In this document: positions 42,159-51,522 of the stretch, one piece after another
How the letters are laid out: the number at the start of each line of letters is the position of its first letter
Numbering within the stretch: the first letter of the stretch is position 1
Assembly (NCBI GenBank): GCA_900766135.1
Contig: CAAFUF010000017.1
Location: 1 to 64,000, forward strand
DNA length: 64,000 nucleotides
Origin: Paenibacillaceae bacterium
GTDB taxonomy: Bacteria > Bacillota > Bacilli > Paenibacillales > Paenibacillaceae
Reading direction: 5' to 3'
Position numbers and translations under genes: made by a program
The notes under the pieces: model-generated
Told to the model about the DNA's origin: nothing
Seen by the model: only the letters and a program-made list of their open reading frames with translations
Databases searched by the model: none

Positions 42159-43838
42159 TTGTCTAAAAAAATGAATAATGAAAAATTGACGATTTTCGCA
42201 TTGGGCGGCGTCGCAGAGATTGGGAAGAACATGTATGTCGTTCAATATGCCAATGATATCGTGGTCATCGACTCCGGGCTTAAGTTTCCGGAAGAGGACA
42301 TGCTTGGCATCGACATCGTCATTCCCGATATCACTTACTTGACGGAGAACCGCGATAAAGTTAGAGGCATCGTGCTAACGCACGGGCATGAAGATCATAT
42401 CGGCGGGTTGCCTTATGTGCTGAAGAACTTGAACGTTCCCGTTTATGGGACAAAACTGACTTTAGGGCTCGTCGAGAACAAGCTGAAGGAAGCGGGATTG
42501 CTCGGCGAAACAAAACGCGTGCTCATTAACGCGGATTCCGTCATCGAACTGGGTACAACGATGAAAGCTTCGTTCTTCCGGACGAATCATAGTATTCCGG
42601 ATTCGGTTGGCGTATGCATCGAAACCCCGGAAGGCAACGTCGTTCATACCGGCGACTTCAAATTTGATCATACCCCAGTCAATGATCAATATGCGGATTT
42701 GCACCGGATGGGCGAAATCGGGAAAAACGGCGTTTTGGCACTTTTATCGGACAGTACCAATGCGGAGAGACCGGGCTTTACGCCTTCGGAGAAAAACGTT
42801 GGGATCGTGCTCAGCGATATTTTCCATAAAGCGAAGCAGCGCGTCGTTGTGGCGACTTTCGCTTCCAACGTCCACCGGATCCAGCAAGTGATCGATGCGG
42901 CGTACGCAACGAACCGGAAGCTGACCATTATCGGGCGCAGCATGGTGAACGTTGTGACGATTGCCGAAGAGCTGGGTTACTTGAACGTACCGGACGGTAT
43001 TATCATCGAGCCGGAGGAAGTCAACAAAATGGCCGCGGATCGCGTCGTTATTCTGTGCACGGGCAGCCAAGGGGAACCGATGTCCGCTTTGACGCGGATG
43101 GCCCGCTCGACGCATCGCAAGGTGGATATCCTTCCTGGCGATACGGTCATCATTGCGGCAACTCCGGTTCCGGGCAACGAGAAATACGTCGGTCGGACGA
43201 TCGACGAGTTGTTCCGTCTCGGTGCGGAAGTCATTTACAGCGGATCCAATTCCGGCGTACACGTATCGGGTCACGGCAGCCAAGAAGAGCTGAAGCTCAT
43301 GCTTAACCTGATGCGGCCGAAATATTTCATTCCGATCCACGGGGAATACCGCATGCTGCGGAGGCACGCGTTGCTCGGCGAGTCGGTCGGCGTAGAGCGG
43401 GATAACATTTTCCTCGTGGATATCGGGGATACCATCGAGATTCAGAACGGCGTAGCTCGTAAAGCCGGGAAAGTACCGGCCGGCAACGTGCTGATCGACG
43501 GACTTGGCGTAGGCGACGTCGGCAATATTGTATTGCGCGACCGCAAGCTGTTGTCCCAAGACGGTATTTTGGTTGTCGTCGTGACGCTGAGCAAGCAAGA
43601 CGGAACGATCGTATCCGGTCCGGATATTATCTCCCGCGGCTTCGTTTATGTTCGTGAATCGGAAGGGCTTCTGGATGAAGCGAACCGGATTGTATCCAGC
43701 ACGCTCGAGAAGCTGATGAGCGAGAACGTAAACGAATGGGCTTCGCTGAAAACGAATGTCAAGGATGCGCTCGGCCGTTTCTTATATGAGCAAACGCGGC
43801 GCAGACCGATGATTCTTCCGATCATTATGGAAGTATAA
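42159..43838 (+). CDS. rnj: Ribonuclease J (J1-like active site)
   Basis: Beta-CASP metallo-beta-lactamase nuclease with 5'-3' exo and endo activity in mRNA decay and rRNA maturation. 559 aa, TTG start after TTAGGAGGGTTAG. The metal motif HGHEDHIGG is complete, with VVHTGDFKFDHTPV and the beta-CASP segment SGSNSGVHVSGHGSQEE, and a C-terminal domain ending RRRPMILPII. The position (after dapA, before tepA) is that of B. subtilis rnjB, but J2 proteins usually have a degraded metal motif, so by sequence it is J1-like and should be active. Confidence 0.95.
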   Translation: MSKKMNNEKLTIFALGGVAEIGKNMYVVQYANDIVVIDSGLKFPEEDMLGIDIVIPDITYLTENRDKVRGIVLTHGHEDHIGGLPYVLKNLNVPVYGTKLTLGLVENKLKEAGLLGETKRVLINADSVIELGTTMKASFFRTNHSIPDSVGVCIETPEGNVVHTGDFKFDHTPVNDQYADLHRMGEIGKNGVLALLSDSTNAERPGFTPSEKNVGIVLSDIFHKAKQRVVVATFASNVHRIQQVIDAAYATNRKLTIIGRSMVNVVTIAEELGYLNVPDGIIIEPEEVNKMAADRVVILCTGSQGEPMSALTRMARSTHRKVDILPGDTVIIAATPVPGNEKYVGRTIDELFRLGAEVIYSGSNSGVHVSGHGSQEELKLMLNLMRPKYFIPIHGEYRMLRRHALLGESVGVERDNIFLVDIGDTIEIQNGVARKAGKVPAGNVLIDGLGVGDVGNIVLRDRKLLSQDGILVVVVTLSKQDGTIVSGPDIISRGFVYVRESEGLLDEANRIVSSTLEKLMSENVNEWASLKTNVKDALGRFLYEQTRRRPMILPIIMEV

Positions 43839-43861
43839 GAACCCATTTGCACACACACAGT

Positions 43862-43916
43862 CGCCTCTTTTCCTGCCGGTAATTGGACGGTTTCTTGCAG
43901 GAGAGGAGGCTTTTTC
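43862..43916 (+). terminator. Terminator after RNase J
   Basis: GCCTC...TCCTGC stem with GCAGGA...GAGGC and TTTTT. The rest of the 290-bp gap to tepA shows no clear promoter. Confidence 0.8.
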
Positions 43917-44129
43917 GTGTCCGCGGGTCCGGAGCTCGCTGTCTTGGGCATTGATTGACTTTTTTATGCACGGTGCTCTTTTATGCGATCAGGCAGTTTC
44001 GGTTTGTTCAAGCGATGGGCCCTTCTTCACGGTTTTGGTATAGATTGAAGAAGGTTGTCGGCATACTAAGGGCTGCGTAGTGAAACGAGACTTCGTCGAA
44101 TATGCCGACGCCGAAAGGAAGACGAAACC

Positions 44130-44879
44130 ATGAATAAAGATGTGAGCAAATCGACCGTTCGCAGCGAATCCGAACTACCGCCAAACGAACCGGAGAAGAA
44201 AGAGGCCACGGTACCGGAGATGATTCAGCAGTTGGGACAAACGGCGGTGCCAACTCCGGGTGAATCCAATGTCTATTGTTTGACGATTATCGGCCAGATC
44301 GAAGGCCACTTGGTGCTGCCGCCGCAAAATAAAACGACCAAATACGAGCACCTTATTCCCCAGCTTGTGGCTGCCGAACAGAATCCGCGGATCGAAGGAC
44401 TGTTAAATATTTTAAATACCGTGGGCGGCGATGTGGAGGCGGGGCTTGCCATCGCGGAGATGATCGCTTCCTTGTCCAAGCCTACCGTCACCGTCGTGAT
44501 CGGCGGGGGGCATAGCATCGGGGTGCCGATTGCCGTAGCTTCCGATTATTCGCTTATTGCCGAGAGCGCTACGATGACCATCCATCCGATTCGCATGACC
44601 GGGCTTGTCATTGGCGTGCCCCAGACGTTCGAGTACATTGAGAAAATGCAGGAGCGGGTCGTTCGCTTCGTCACGACGCACTCGCGCATCTCGGAGGAGA
44701 TGTTTAAGGAACTGATGTTCAAGACCGGGGAGCTGAACCGGGACATCGGCACGGCGGTTGGCGGCAACGATGCCGTGAAGTACGGACTCATCGATGCCAT
44801 CGGCGGCATCGGCGAAGGGTTGAGCCAGCTGAATTCGTTGATCGAATCGCGAAGACAAGCGGGAGGGATCACGCAATGA
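44130..44879 (+). CDS. tepA: ClpP-like serine protease TepA (YmfB)
   Basis: ClpP/SppA-related protein linked to protein translocation and sporulation in B. subtilis. 249 aa with a disordered N-terminus (about 50 residues), ILNTVGGDVEAGLAIAE, the catalytic serine in GGGHSIGVPIA and the histidine in MTIHPIRMTG. Asp is not obvious by eye. ATG after GAAAGGAAGACG. It overlaps the next gene by 4 bp. Confidence 0.92.
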   Translation: MNKDVSKSTVRSESELPPNEPEKKEATVPEMIQQLGQTAVPTPGESNVYCLTIIGQIEGHLVLPPQNKTTKYEHLIPQLVAAEQNPRIEGLLNILNTVGGDVEAGLAIAEMIASLSKPTVTVVIGGGHSIGVPIAVASDYSLIAESATMTIHPIRMTGLVIGVPQTFEYIEKMQERVVRFVTTHSRISEEMFKELMFKTGELNRDIGTAVGGNDAVKYGLIDAIGGIGEGLSQLNSLIESRRQAGGITQ

Positions 44880-45100
44880 CGCATTACACGATACTGCCTG
44901 AAGAAGCTTACTGGGAAAATGCGGAGAACCAGGAGGCATACGGTGAAATCGAACTTAACGGCGTGTTGATGCAGGTCCGGATGGAGGCCGGCAACCGGGC
45001 AACGATTGTACGGCTGCTGCGCTGCCAGCTCGAGGATTACTTGAATCCCGATCTGGCCCCCGGACGGCAGATCGCTTTTTTTCCAACCTTATTGAAATGA
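44876..45100 (+). CDS. ylzJ: YlzJ-like small protein
   Basis: 74 aa of the YlzJ-like family, function unknown. Starts MTHYTILPEEAYW and ends with a short PGRQI-type tail. The ATG overlaps the tepA TGA. The same tepA-ylzJ-spoIIIE order is found in B. subtilis. Confidence 0.88.
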   Translation: MTHYTILPEEAYWENAENQEAYGEIELNGVLMQVRMEAGNRATIVRLLRCQLEDYLNPDLAPGRQIAFFPTLLK

Positions 45101-45150
45101 GCTAAAATGCCGGCTTACGGTATCTTCTCTAGGCCCCCCCTCGGTGATTA

Positions 45151-45159
45151 TGGTATAAT
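45151..45159 (+). promoter_or_regulatory. Extended -10 promoter of spoIIIE
   Basis: TGGTATAAT, a perfect extended -10 without a recognisable -35 at 17 bp. About 24 nt upstream of the start codon. Confidence 0.5.
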
Positions 45160-45182
45160 ATTCATCTGGGGGGTGTTTTCGT

Positions 45183-47861
45183 TTGCCACGGAAACGGAAG
45201 AAGAAGAAAGCTGCCATCGGCAACATGCTCAAATACGAAATATACGGAATCATCCTGATTACCTTATCCATTATCGCCTTGTCCGGGGAAGCAGCCGTAG
45301 GAAGAACATTATCGAAAATGGCCGCATTGATCCTCGGCAAATTTTATTTTGTGATCCCCGTCATCGGAATTTACATAGGACTAGCCGTCATGATCAACCG
45401 AAAATGGCCCAATCGCTGGAACGCCCGCCGCAGCGGCGTGCTGCTGGCCGTATTATCGCTGACGCTGATGAGTACCATCTCCGCTATGCAGCATAAGCTG
45501 GCACCGGCGGTGCCTTTGTCCGCAGGCAACGTGCTTGGCCAGATTCATCGTGATCTGCAAGGAGCGTTGTTTCATCCGGCTGCGAGCGACGCCGGGATGA
45601 GCCTGCTGGGGCTGGATATTAGCGGAGGATATGTCGGCGCGCTGGAGTTCGCCTTGTTGTACTCGTTGTTCGGCATGGCCGGTGCCAAGCTGATCATGAT
45701 CGTCCTGCTAGCGATCAGCTTTATGCTGGTGACCGGATTGTCTTACGTTGATTTATTTCGGATGCTGCGTTCCAGATTGGCCGTACTGGGCGAGAGCCTC
45801 GGGAAAAAAATGCGAATGCTGCGCCCCATACCGGTGCGCGGCAAAGCCAAGCGAGTGGAGAAACCTGCTCCAGCGGTCACTTCCTACGATGATCCGGAGG
45901 AAGAAGGTTCCGATAGCGATGTCGAGCCGTTGCCGGCTTCGGCCCGCAAGAAGCCGGTGTTCTTCCAGCTATTGAACTTTAAGGGAAGACCGGAGGAGCA
46001 GCCGGGACCGGAAGCTCCGATTGCTCAGGACGAGGATGGAGGCGGGGAGGCTGCGGAACTTACTGCCGAAGCGGGAATCAACTGGAATGAGCTGAATTAC
46101 ATCGGTAAGGATGAGGGCGCGGAGAGAAGCAAGAACGATGATCATCAAGGCAGCGAGACCGGCCCGATTATCCGCGATTTCTTTGACCATATTCAGCGGG
46201 AGAGCTTGCATCATGACGAGGATGGGGAGGATGCCGAACATGGAACTCCCGGTTTCCATGGGGATCCGTTCCCGCAAGGAACGGCTAACGATGCTTATGA
46301 TGCCGCATCAGCCGGATTCCCGGATGCCGATAATGCCGGATTGGAAGGGAGCGAGGCCGGTGCGATAGAGGGGAATGCCGACGCTGCCGGCCTTGGCGAA
46401 GACGTTTTGCCGCCACCTCCGCCCAAACCGGCGCCAAAGCCGTACAAGCTGCCATCGTTTAGGCTTCTGTCCAAACCGGCCGGCGCGGGCAAATCGGGCG
46501 ACCAAGCCGATTACATGCAGACGGCCCGCAAGCTGGAGGCCACGCTCGAGAGCTTTGGCGTTCGGGCCCGTGTGCTTGAGGTGGTGCGCGGACCGGCGGT
46601 AACCCGCTACGAAATTCAGCCGGATATCGGCGTTAAGGTTAGCCGAATCGTCAACTTAACGGACGATATCGCCTTGGCTCTGGCCGCGAAGGATATCCGG
46701 ATGGAAGCTCCGATCCCGGGCAAATCCGCGATCGGCATCGAGGTGCCGAACAACGAGGTGTCGCTGGTCACGATGCGCGAGGTGATGGAAACGCCGACGT
46801 TCATGGACGCGGAGTCCAAGCTGAGCATTGCATTCGGGCGCGATATCTCCGGCCAGACGATCGTCGGCAACCTGGCGAAGATGCCTCACCTGCTGGTGGC
46901 CGGGGCGACGGGTTCAGGGAAATCGGTGTGCATCAACGGCATTATCACCAGTATCCTGTTCAAAGCGAAGCCGGATGAGGTCAAATTTATGATGGTCGAC
47001 CCTAAAATGGTCGAATTGAATGTTTATAACGGAATACCGCACCTGTTAACCCCGGTCGTTACCGATCCGCGGCGGGCTTCGCTGGCGCTCAAGAAAATCG
47101 TCGTCGAGATGGAGAAACGATATGAGTTATTCTCCAAATCGGGAGCGCGGAACATCGAAGGCTACAACCACATGATGGCGGATCATCCGGATGCGATCTT
47201 GCCTTACATCGTAGTCATCGTGGACGAGTTGGCCGACTTGATGATGGTCGCGGCCAGCGACGTCGAAGATGCGATCGCGCGGCTGGCGCAAATGGCCCGT
47301 GCCGCAGGCATCCATTTGATTATCGCCACGCAGCGGCCGTCGGTCGACGTCATTACCGGCGTTATCAAAGCCAACATCCCGTCCCGGATCGCGTTTGGCG
47401 TATCGTCCCAGGTCGATTCTCGGACGATTCTCGATATGGCCGGTGCCGAGAAGCTGCTGGGCCGCGGAGATATGCTTTACATGCCGATGGGCGCGTCCAA
47501 ACCGATTCGCGTGCAGGGAGCGTTTATGAGCGACCAAGAGGTCGAGGCGATCGTAGGTTATGTGCGCGGACAAGGACAAGCCGAATACGACGAAAGCCTG
47601 GTTCCCGAAGTGGACGACGAGGTGCAGGAAACGGAAGAGGTGCTGGACGAGCTCTATGACCAGGCCGTTCAAATCGTGCTGGAAGCGAAGCAGGCCTCGG
47701 TTTCACTGTTGCAGCGGCGCATGCGCGTCGGGTATACCCGGGCCGCGCGGCTGATCGATTCCATGGAGGCCCGAGGCATCGTCGGGCCGTATGAAGGCAG
47801 CAAACCGCGGGAAGTGTTAATGTCGATCGAGCAATATAAAATGGGAAGGATCTCCTCCTGA
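45183..47861 (+). CDS. spoIIIE: FtsK/SpoIIIE DNA translocase
   Basis: Pumps DNA through division and sporulation septa. 892 aa, about 100 longer than B. subtilis SpoIIIE because of an acidic, Gly/Glu/Asp-rich linker (about 235-430). Four to five N-terminal membrane helices (about 18-200), then the alpha and beta domains with Walker A GATGSGKSV (about residue 575) and Walker B IVIVDELADL, and the C-terminal gamma winged helix (about 825-890, LQRRMRVGYTRAARLID). TTG start after CTGGGGGGTG. Confidence 0.97.
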   Translation: MPRKRKKKKAAIGNMLKYEIYGIILITLSIIALSGEAAVGRTLSKMAALILGKFYFVIPVIGIYIGLAVMINRKWPNRWNARRSGVLLAVLSLTLMSTISAMQHKLAPAVPLSAGNVLGQIHRDLQGALFHPAASDAGMSLLGLDISGGYVGALEFALLYSLFGMAGAKLIMIVLLAISFMLVTGLSYVDLFRMLRSRLAVLGESLGKKMRMLRPIPVRGKAKRVEKPAPAVTSYDDPEEEGSDSDVEPLPASARKKPVFFQLLNFKGRPEEQPGPEAPIAQDEDGGGEAAELTAEAGINWNELNYIGKDEGAERSKNDDHQGSETGPIIRDFFDHIQRESLHHDEDGEDAEHGTPGFHGDPFPQGTANDAYDAASAGFPDADNAGLEGSEAGAIEGNADAAGLGEDVLPPPPPKPAPKPYKLPSFRLLSKPAGAGKSGDQADYMQTARKLEATLESFGVRARVLEVVRGPAVTRYEIQPDIGVKVSRIVNLTDDIALALAAKDIRMEAPIPGKSAIGIEVPNNEVSLVTMREVMETPTFMDAESKLSIAFGRDISGQTIVGNLAKMPHLLVAGATGSGKSVCINGIITSILFKAKPDEVKFMMVDPKMVELNVYNGIPHLLTPVVTDPRRASLALKKIVVEMEKRYELFSKSGARNIEGYNHMMADHPDAILPYIVVIVDELADLMMVAASDVEDAIARLAQMARAAGIHLIIATQRPSVDVITGVIKANIPSRIAFGVSSQVDSRTILDMAGAEKLLGRGDMLYMPMGASKPIRVQGAFMSDQEVEAIVGYVRGQGQAEYDESLVPEVDDEVQETEEVLDELYDQAVQIVLEAKQASVSLLQRRMRVGYTRAARLIDSMEARGIVGPYEGSKPREVLMSIEQYKMGRISS

Positions 47862-47868
47862 TCTTTGG

Positions 47869-47900
47869 ATCGGGGGAGGCCTTCCCTTTTCTTTTTCATC
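47869..47900 (+). terminator. Probable terminator after spoIIIE
   Basis: GGGGGAGGCC / TTCCC partial stem followed by a TTTTCTTTTT tract. Moderate stem only. Confidence 0.45.
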
Positions 47901-47920
47901 ACGGCTCGAAACTTTTTGGG

Positions 47921-47951
47921 TGCATAGGAAGGGACAACGCTTGTCATACTA
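47921..47951 (+). promoter_or_regulatory. SigG promoter of sleB
   Basis: TGCATA (47921-47926), 18-bp spacer, CATACTA (47945-47951): an exact match to the forespore SigG pattern TGMATA-N18-CATACTA. About 50 nt upstream of the sleB ATG. This fits a protein deposited in the spore. Confidence 0.8.
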
Positions 47952-48004
47952 GAGTTACCCATCCTTGTTGAACAACTTCTAAAAAGAGAGGTAGAGCTAA
48001 ACGT

Positions 48005-48856
48005 ATGAAGAAAGCAAAGATCTGGTTTGCCTCCGGTTTAGTGCTGCTATTGTTCGGAATCGGATATGGAGCGAACGTGCTCCGGCATACGCTTGACGAA
48101 GGCAATGTCAATACCTATAAAGCGCAGCCCGCTTTCAGTGAGCAGGTTATCGATTACGGAGCATTCGGCAAGGACGTATATGAGTTGCAGGGCCGACTTG
48201 CTTATCTTGGTTTTTACCACGGCAAGCTGGACAGTTACTTTGGCCCCAAAACCCGTGACTCCCTCAAGTGGTTCCAGTCGGAATTCGGGATGGAGGCGGA
48301 CGGCCTGGCCGGCCCCAAAACGAAGTTGAAGCTGTATAACGCCACAAAAAACTGGAAGCCGGGAATGGAATATGCCAACGCCGGCGGGAATGCGAAACCT
48401 CAAAACGGTGCAGCAAATAAAACCGAAGGTGGAGCGGGGGGTGGAGGCGGTAAAGCCAAAGCCGAATCCACGGAATTGTCCGCTTCCAACGCCATGGGGC
48501 TGTCGGAGAACGATTTGCGGATCATGGCGAACGCCGTTTATGGGGAATCGCGCGGCGAGCCGTTCGAAGGCCAGGTAGCTGTTGCCGCGGTCATCTTGAA
48601 CCGGGTGAAATCGCCGAGTTTCCCAAACACCGTATCCGGCGTTATTTTCCAACCAGGAGCATTTACGGCTGTTGCTGACGGGCAAATCTGGCTTGAGCCT
48701 AACGAACAGGCGCGAAAAGCTGTACAGCAGGCGTTAAACGGCTGGGATCCTTCCGGCGGCTGCTTGTACTACTTTAACCCCAACACGGCAACATCGAAAT
48801 GGATCTGGTCGCGCCCGCAGGTCAAGACGATCGGAGAGCATATTTTCTGCATGTAA
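48005..48856 (+). CDS. sleB: Spore cortex-lytic enzyme SleB
   Basis: Germination-specific lytic transglycosylase acting on cortex muramic-delta-lactam. 283 aa: N-terminal signal/anchor (about 5-25), peptidoglycan-binding domain (about 55-113, YELQGRLAYLGFYHGKLD), a Gly/Lys linker, and the Hydrolase_2 domain (about 175-283) with MANAVYGESRGEPFEGQVAV, the catalytic Glu context, and GCLYYFNPNTATSKW. A SigG promoter precedes it. No YpeB-like gene follows, and the locus differs from B. subtilis, where ymfC-E occupy this slot. Confidence 0.93.
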   Translation: MKKAKIWFASGLVLLLFGIGYGANVLRHTLDEGNVNTYKAQPAFSEQVIDYGAFGKDVYELQGRLAYLGFYHGKLDSYFGPKTRDSLKWFQSEFGMEADGLAGPKTKLKLYNATKNWKPGMEYANAGGNAKPQNGAANKTEGGAGGGGGKAKAESTELSASNAMGLSENDLRIMANAVYGESRGEPFEGQVAVAAVILNRVKSPSFPNTVSGVIFQPGAFTAVADGQIWLEPNEQARKAVQQALNGWDPSGGCLYYFNPNTATSKWIWSRPQVKTIGEHIFCM

Positions 48857-48868
48857 ATAGCTGATTTT

Positions 48869-48910
48869 CGAAGGAGCAGCCGCTTGTCGTCAGGTTGCTT
48901 CTTTCCTTTG
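48869..48910 (+). terminator. Probable terminator after sleB
   Basis: GAAGGAGCAGCC with GGTTGCTTCTTTC; imperfect stem and a short T-rich end. Overlaps the putative -35 of ymfF. Confidence 0.5.
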
Positions 48911-48922
48911 AATTGGTATAGA
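48895..48922 (+). promoter_or_regulatory. Weak candidate promoter of ymfF
   Basis: TTGCTT, 16-bp spacer, TATAGA with extended TGG. The -35 is poor. Confidence 0.35.
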
Positions 48923-48956
48923 ATGGAACTGACTTTCTTGTAAAGGAGTTTTGGGT

Positions 48957-50237
48957 TTGAACAAAACGCGATTTGAACGCGGCACCGTAGGCCATATTCG
49001 GCTGCACGTCCTGCCGACCAACCGATTCAAAACATTTGCCATTTCCCTCTACGCGGGATTGCCTCTGCAAGAGCAAACGGTAACCGCAACGGCCCTCACT
49101 CCGTTCGTGCTGCGCCGGGGTACGGAATCCTATCCCGAAACCACGCAGTTCCGCGAGCAGCTGGAGCATATGTACGGAACAGGCTTCGGCTTTGATGTAT
49201 ATAAACGGGGCAACTACCAGATGGTCCAGTTCCGCATGGATACCATCAACGATTCCTTCGTGAAGAGCAGCGATTCGCTGCTCGGCCAAAGCTTCGCTTT
49301 CCTCGGCGAAGTCGTGACCAGGCCGGCCAAGGAAGACGGCGCCTTCCGCACGGCATACGTCAATTCGGAACGGGAGTCCGTCCGCAAGAAGCTGGAAGGA
49401 ATTATCAACGATAAAATCCGGTACGCCGCCGAACGCTGCACGGAGGAGATGTTTAAGGACGATCCGTACCGCTTGCACCCGCTTGGAGAGCGGGGCGAAC
49501 TGGACGGCATTACGCCCGAGTCTTTGTACGCCTCCTACCAGAATTGGCTGCAGCAGGCCCATATGGACTTATATGTGGTTGGCGATACGACATTGGCCGA
49601 GGTAGAGGAGCTGGTTGCCAAGCATTTCAGCTTGAGCCGATCGGCTTCGCCGGAATATGAGCCGGAGCAGGTCAATATCCGGGGCGGCGAGGTTCGGACA
49701 GTCAAGGAAGCTCTCGACGTCAATCAGGGCAAGTTGAATTTGGGCCTCCGCACGCCGATTACTTACGGGGACGACCGCTACGCTTCTTTGCTGTTGTATA
49801 ACGGCATTCTCGGCAGCTACCCGCATTCCAAGCTGTTTATCAATGTCCGGGAAAAAGAAAGCTTGGCTTATTACGCCGCCTCCCGTTACGACGGGCATAA
49901 AGGTATCGTCAGCATTCAATCGGGCATCGAAATCGCCAACTACGAGAAGGCGCTTCGGATTATCGAAGCCCAGCTGGCGAGCATGCGCGCCGGTGAGATC
50001 AGCGAGCTGGAAATGACCCAAACGAAAGCAATGATCCGCAATAGCCTGCTGGAGATGCAGGATTCCGCATTTGAAATGATCGCGTATGATTTCAACCGCG
50101 TCTTGTCCGGCAAAGACCGGCCGGCGGAGGACCTGCTTCGCCAGGTCGAGCAGGTTCAGCCGCAGGACGTCGTAGCTGCCGCGGAAACCGTCCAGCTCGA
50201 TACGATATACTTTTTGACAGGCCAGAAGGAGGGGTAG
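48957..50237 (+). CDS. ymfF: M16-family protein without zinc motif (YmfF)
   Basis: 426 aa from TTG 48957 (AAAGGAGT 8 nt upstream). The M16 fold is recognisable (domain 2 with TPITYGDDRYASLLLYNGIL and NVREKESLAYYAASRYD), but the HXXEH motif is absent at the N-terminal position, so it should be a non-catalytic partner of the next gene. The two are 4 bp apart and related, as in other M16B heterodimers. Substrate unknown. Confidence 0.92.
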   Translation: MNKTRFERGTVGHIRLHVLPTNRFKTFAISLYAGLPLQEQTVTATALTPFVLRRGTESYPETTQFREQLEHMYGTGFGFDVYKRGNYQMVQFRMDTINDSFVKSSDSLLGQSFAFLGEVVTRPAKEDGAFRTAYVNSERESVRKKLEGIINDKIRYAAERCTEEMFKDDPYRLHPLGERGELDGITPESLYASYQNWLQQAHMDLYVVGDTTLAEVEELVAKHFSLSRSASPEYEPEQVNIRGGEVRTVKEALDVNQGKLNLGLRTPITYGDDRYASLLLYNGILGSYPHSKLFINVREKESLAYYAASRYDGHKGIVSIQSGIEIANYEKALRIIEAQLASMRAGEISELEMTQTKAMIRNSLLEMQDSAFEMIAYDFNRVLSGKDRPAEDLLRQVEQVQPQDVVAAAETVQLDTIYFLTGQKEG

Positions 50238-50241
50238 GCGG

Positions 50242-51522
50242 ATGGAAACGATTCGTTACGACGCTTTGCAGGAAACGCTGTATCGCGAAACGATGGAGAA
50301 CGGTCTGCAGGTCTACGTGCTGCCCAAACCGGGCTTTCAGAAAACGTACGCTACGTTCTCGACCCAATACGGCTCGATCGATAATCATTTCCGGGTAGAG
50401 GGGCAAGAGGACATTTCCGTTCCGGACGGCATTGCGCATTTTCTGGAGCATAAGATGTTCGAGGAGCCGGAGGGGGACATTTTTGCCACCTTTGCCTCTC
50501 AAGGCGCATCCGCCAATGCGTTCACCAGCTTCGACCAGACGGTTTACCTGTTTTCCGCCACGGAGAACATTCCGGCCAACCTGGAGACATTGGTGAATTT
50601 CGTGCAGCATCCTTATTTTACAGACCAGAACGTCGAGAAGGAAAAAGGGATCATCGGCCAAGAGATCGGCATGTACCGGGATAACCCGGACTGGCGGGTC
50701 TATTTCGGCCTGATCGAGGCGATGTACAAAGTGCATCCCGTTCACATCGACATTGCCGGCACGGTGGAGTCGATCGGAACCATCACGAAAGAAACGCTAT
50801 ATATGTGCTACAACGCTTTTTACCACCCCAGCAATATGCTGTTATTCGTCGTCGGCGGGGTTGACCCCGAGGAAGTGTTCAAGCTGGTCCGGGATAATCA
50901 GGCGAAGAAAGAATATCAACCGCAGGGAACGATCGATCGATTGTTTGAGCCGGAGCCTAGCGAAGTATCCGAGAAACGGCGGGAATCCCGCTTGCCGGTG
51001 TCCCAGCCGAAATGCTTGTTCGGCTTTAAGGAGACCCGGCTAGGTCTAACGGGGGAGGAACTGCTGAGACGCGACCTCGCCACGAAGCTGGCGCTGGATC
51101 TGCTGTTTGGTGCCAGCACGAAGCTGTACCAGAAGCTGTATGACATGGATCTGATCTCCGACAGCTTTGGCCATGAATACAACAGCAACCCGAATTACGC
51201 GTTTTCCGCGATCGGCGGGGACACGAAGGATCCGGACCGGATGCTGGCCGTGATCAAGGAGGAAACCGAAGCGCTGCTGGCTTCGGGATTCCGTCAAGAG
51301 GATTTCGAACGGGCACGCAAGAAGAAGATCGGCGGATATTTGCGCATGCTGAACTCGCCGGAGAACATCGCCCATGAATTCACCCGCTACAACTTCCGCG
51401 GCGGCGATCTGTTCGCGGTGCTTCCGATTTACGAATCGCTGACGCTGGAAGACATCAATGCGCGGCTGCGCGAGCATATCGATTGGGAACAGCTGGCCGT
51501 ATCGATCGTGGTGAGCCCGTAA
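50242..51522 (+). CDS. ymfH: M16-family zinc peptidase (YmfH)
   Basis: 426 aa, active partner of YmfF. The inverted zinc motif appears as HFLEHKMFE (about residue 60) followed by ASANAFTSFDQTVY and the downstream EIGMYRDNPDW segment with the third zinc ligand region. ATG after AGAAGGAGGGG. Its TAA is followed directly by the ATG of the SDR gene, giving one transcription unit. Confidence 0.95.
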   Translation: METIRYDALQETLYRETMENGLQVYVLPKPGFQKTYATFSTQYGSIDNHFRVEGQEDISVPDGIAHFLEHKMFEEPEGDIFATFASQGASANAFTSFDQTVYLFSATENIPANLETLVNFVQHPYFTDQNVEKEKGIIGQEIGMYRDNPDWRVYFGLIEAMYKVHPVHIDIAGTVESIGTITKETLYMCYNAFYHPSNMLLFVVGGVDPEEVFKLVRDNQAKKEYQPQGTIDRLFEPEPSEVSEKRRESRLPVSQPKCLFGFKETRLGLTGEELLRRDLATKLALDLLFGASTKLYQKLYDMDLISDSFGHEYNSNPNYAFSAIGGDTKDPDRMLAVIKEETEALLASGFRQEDFERARKKKIGGYLRMLNSPENIAHEFTRYNFRGGDLFAVLPIYESLTLEDINARLREHIDWEQLAVSIVVSP

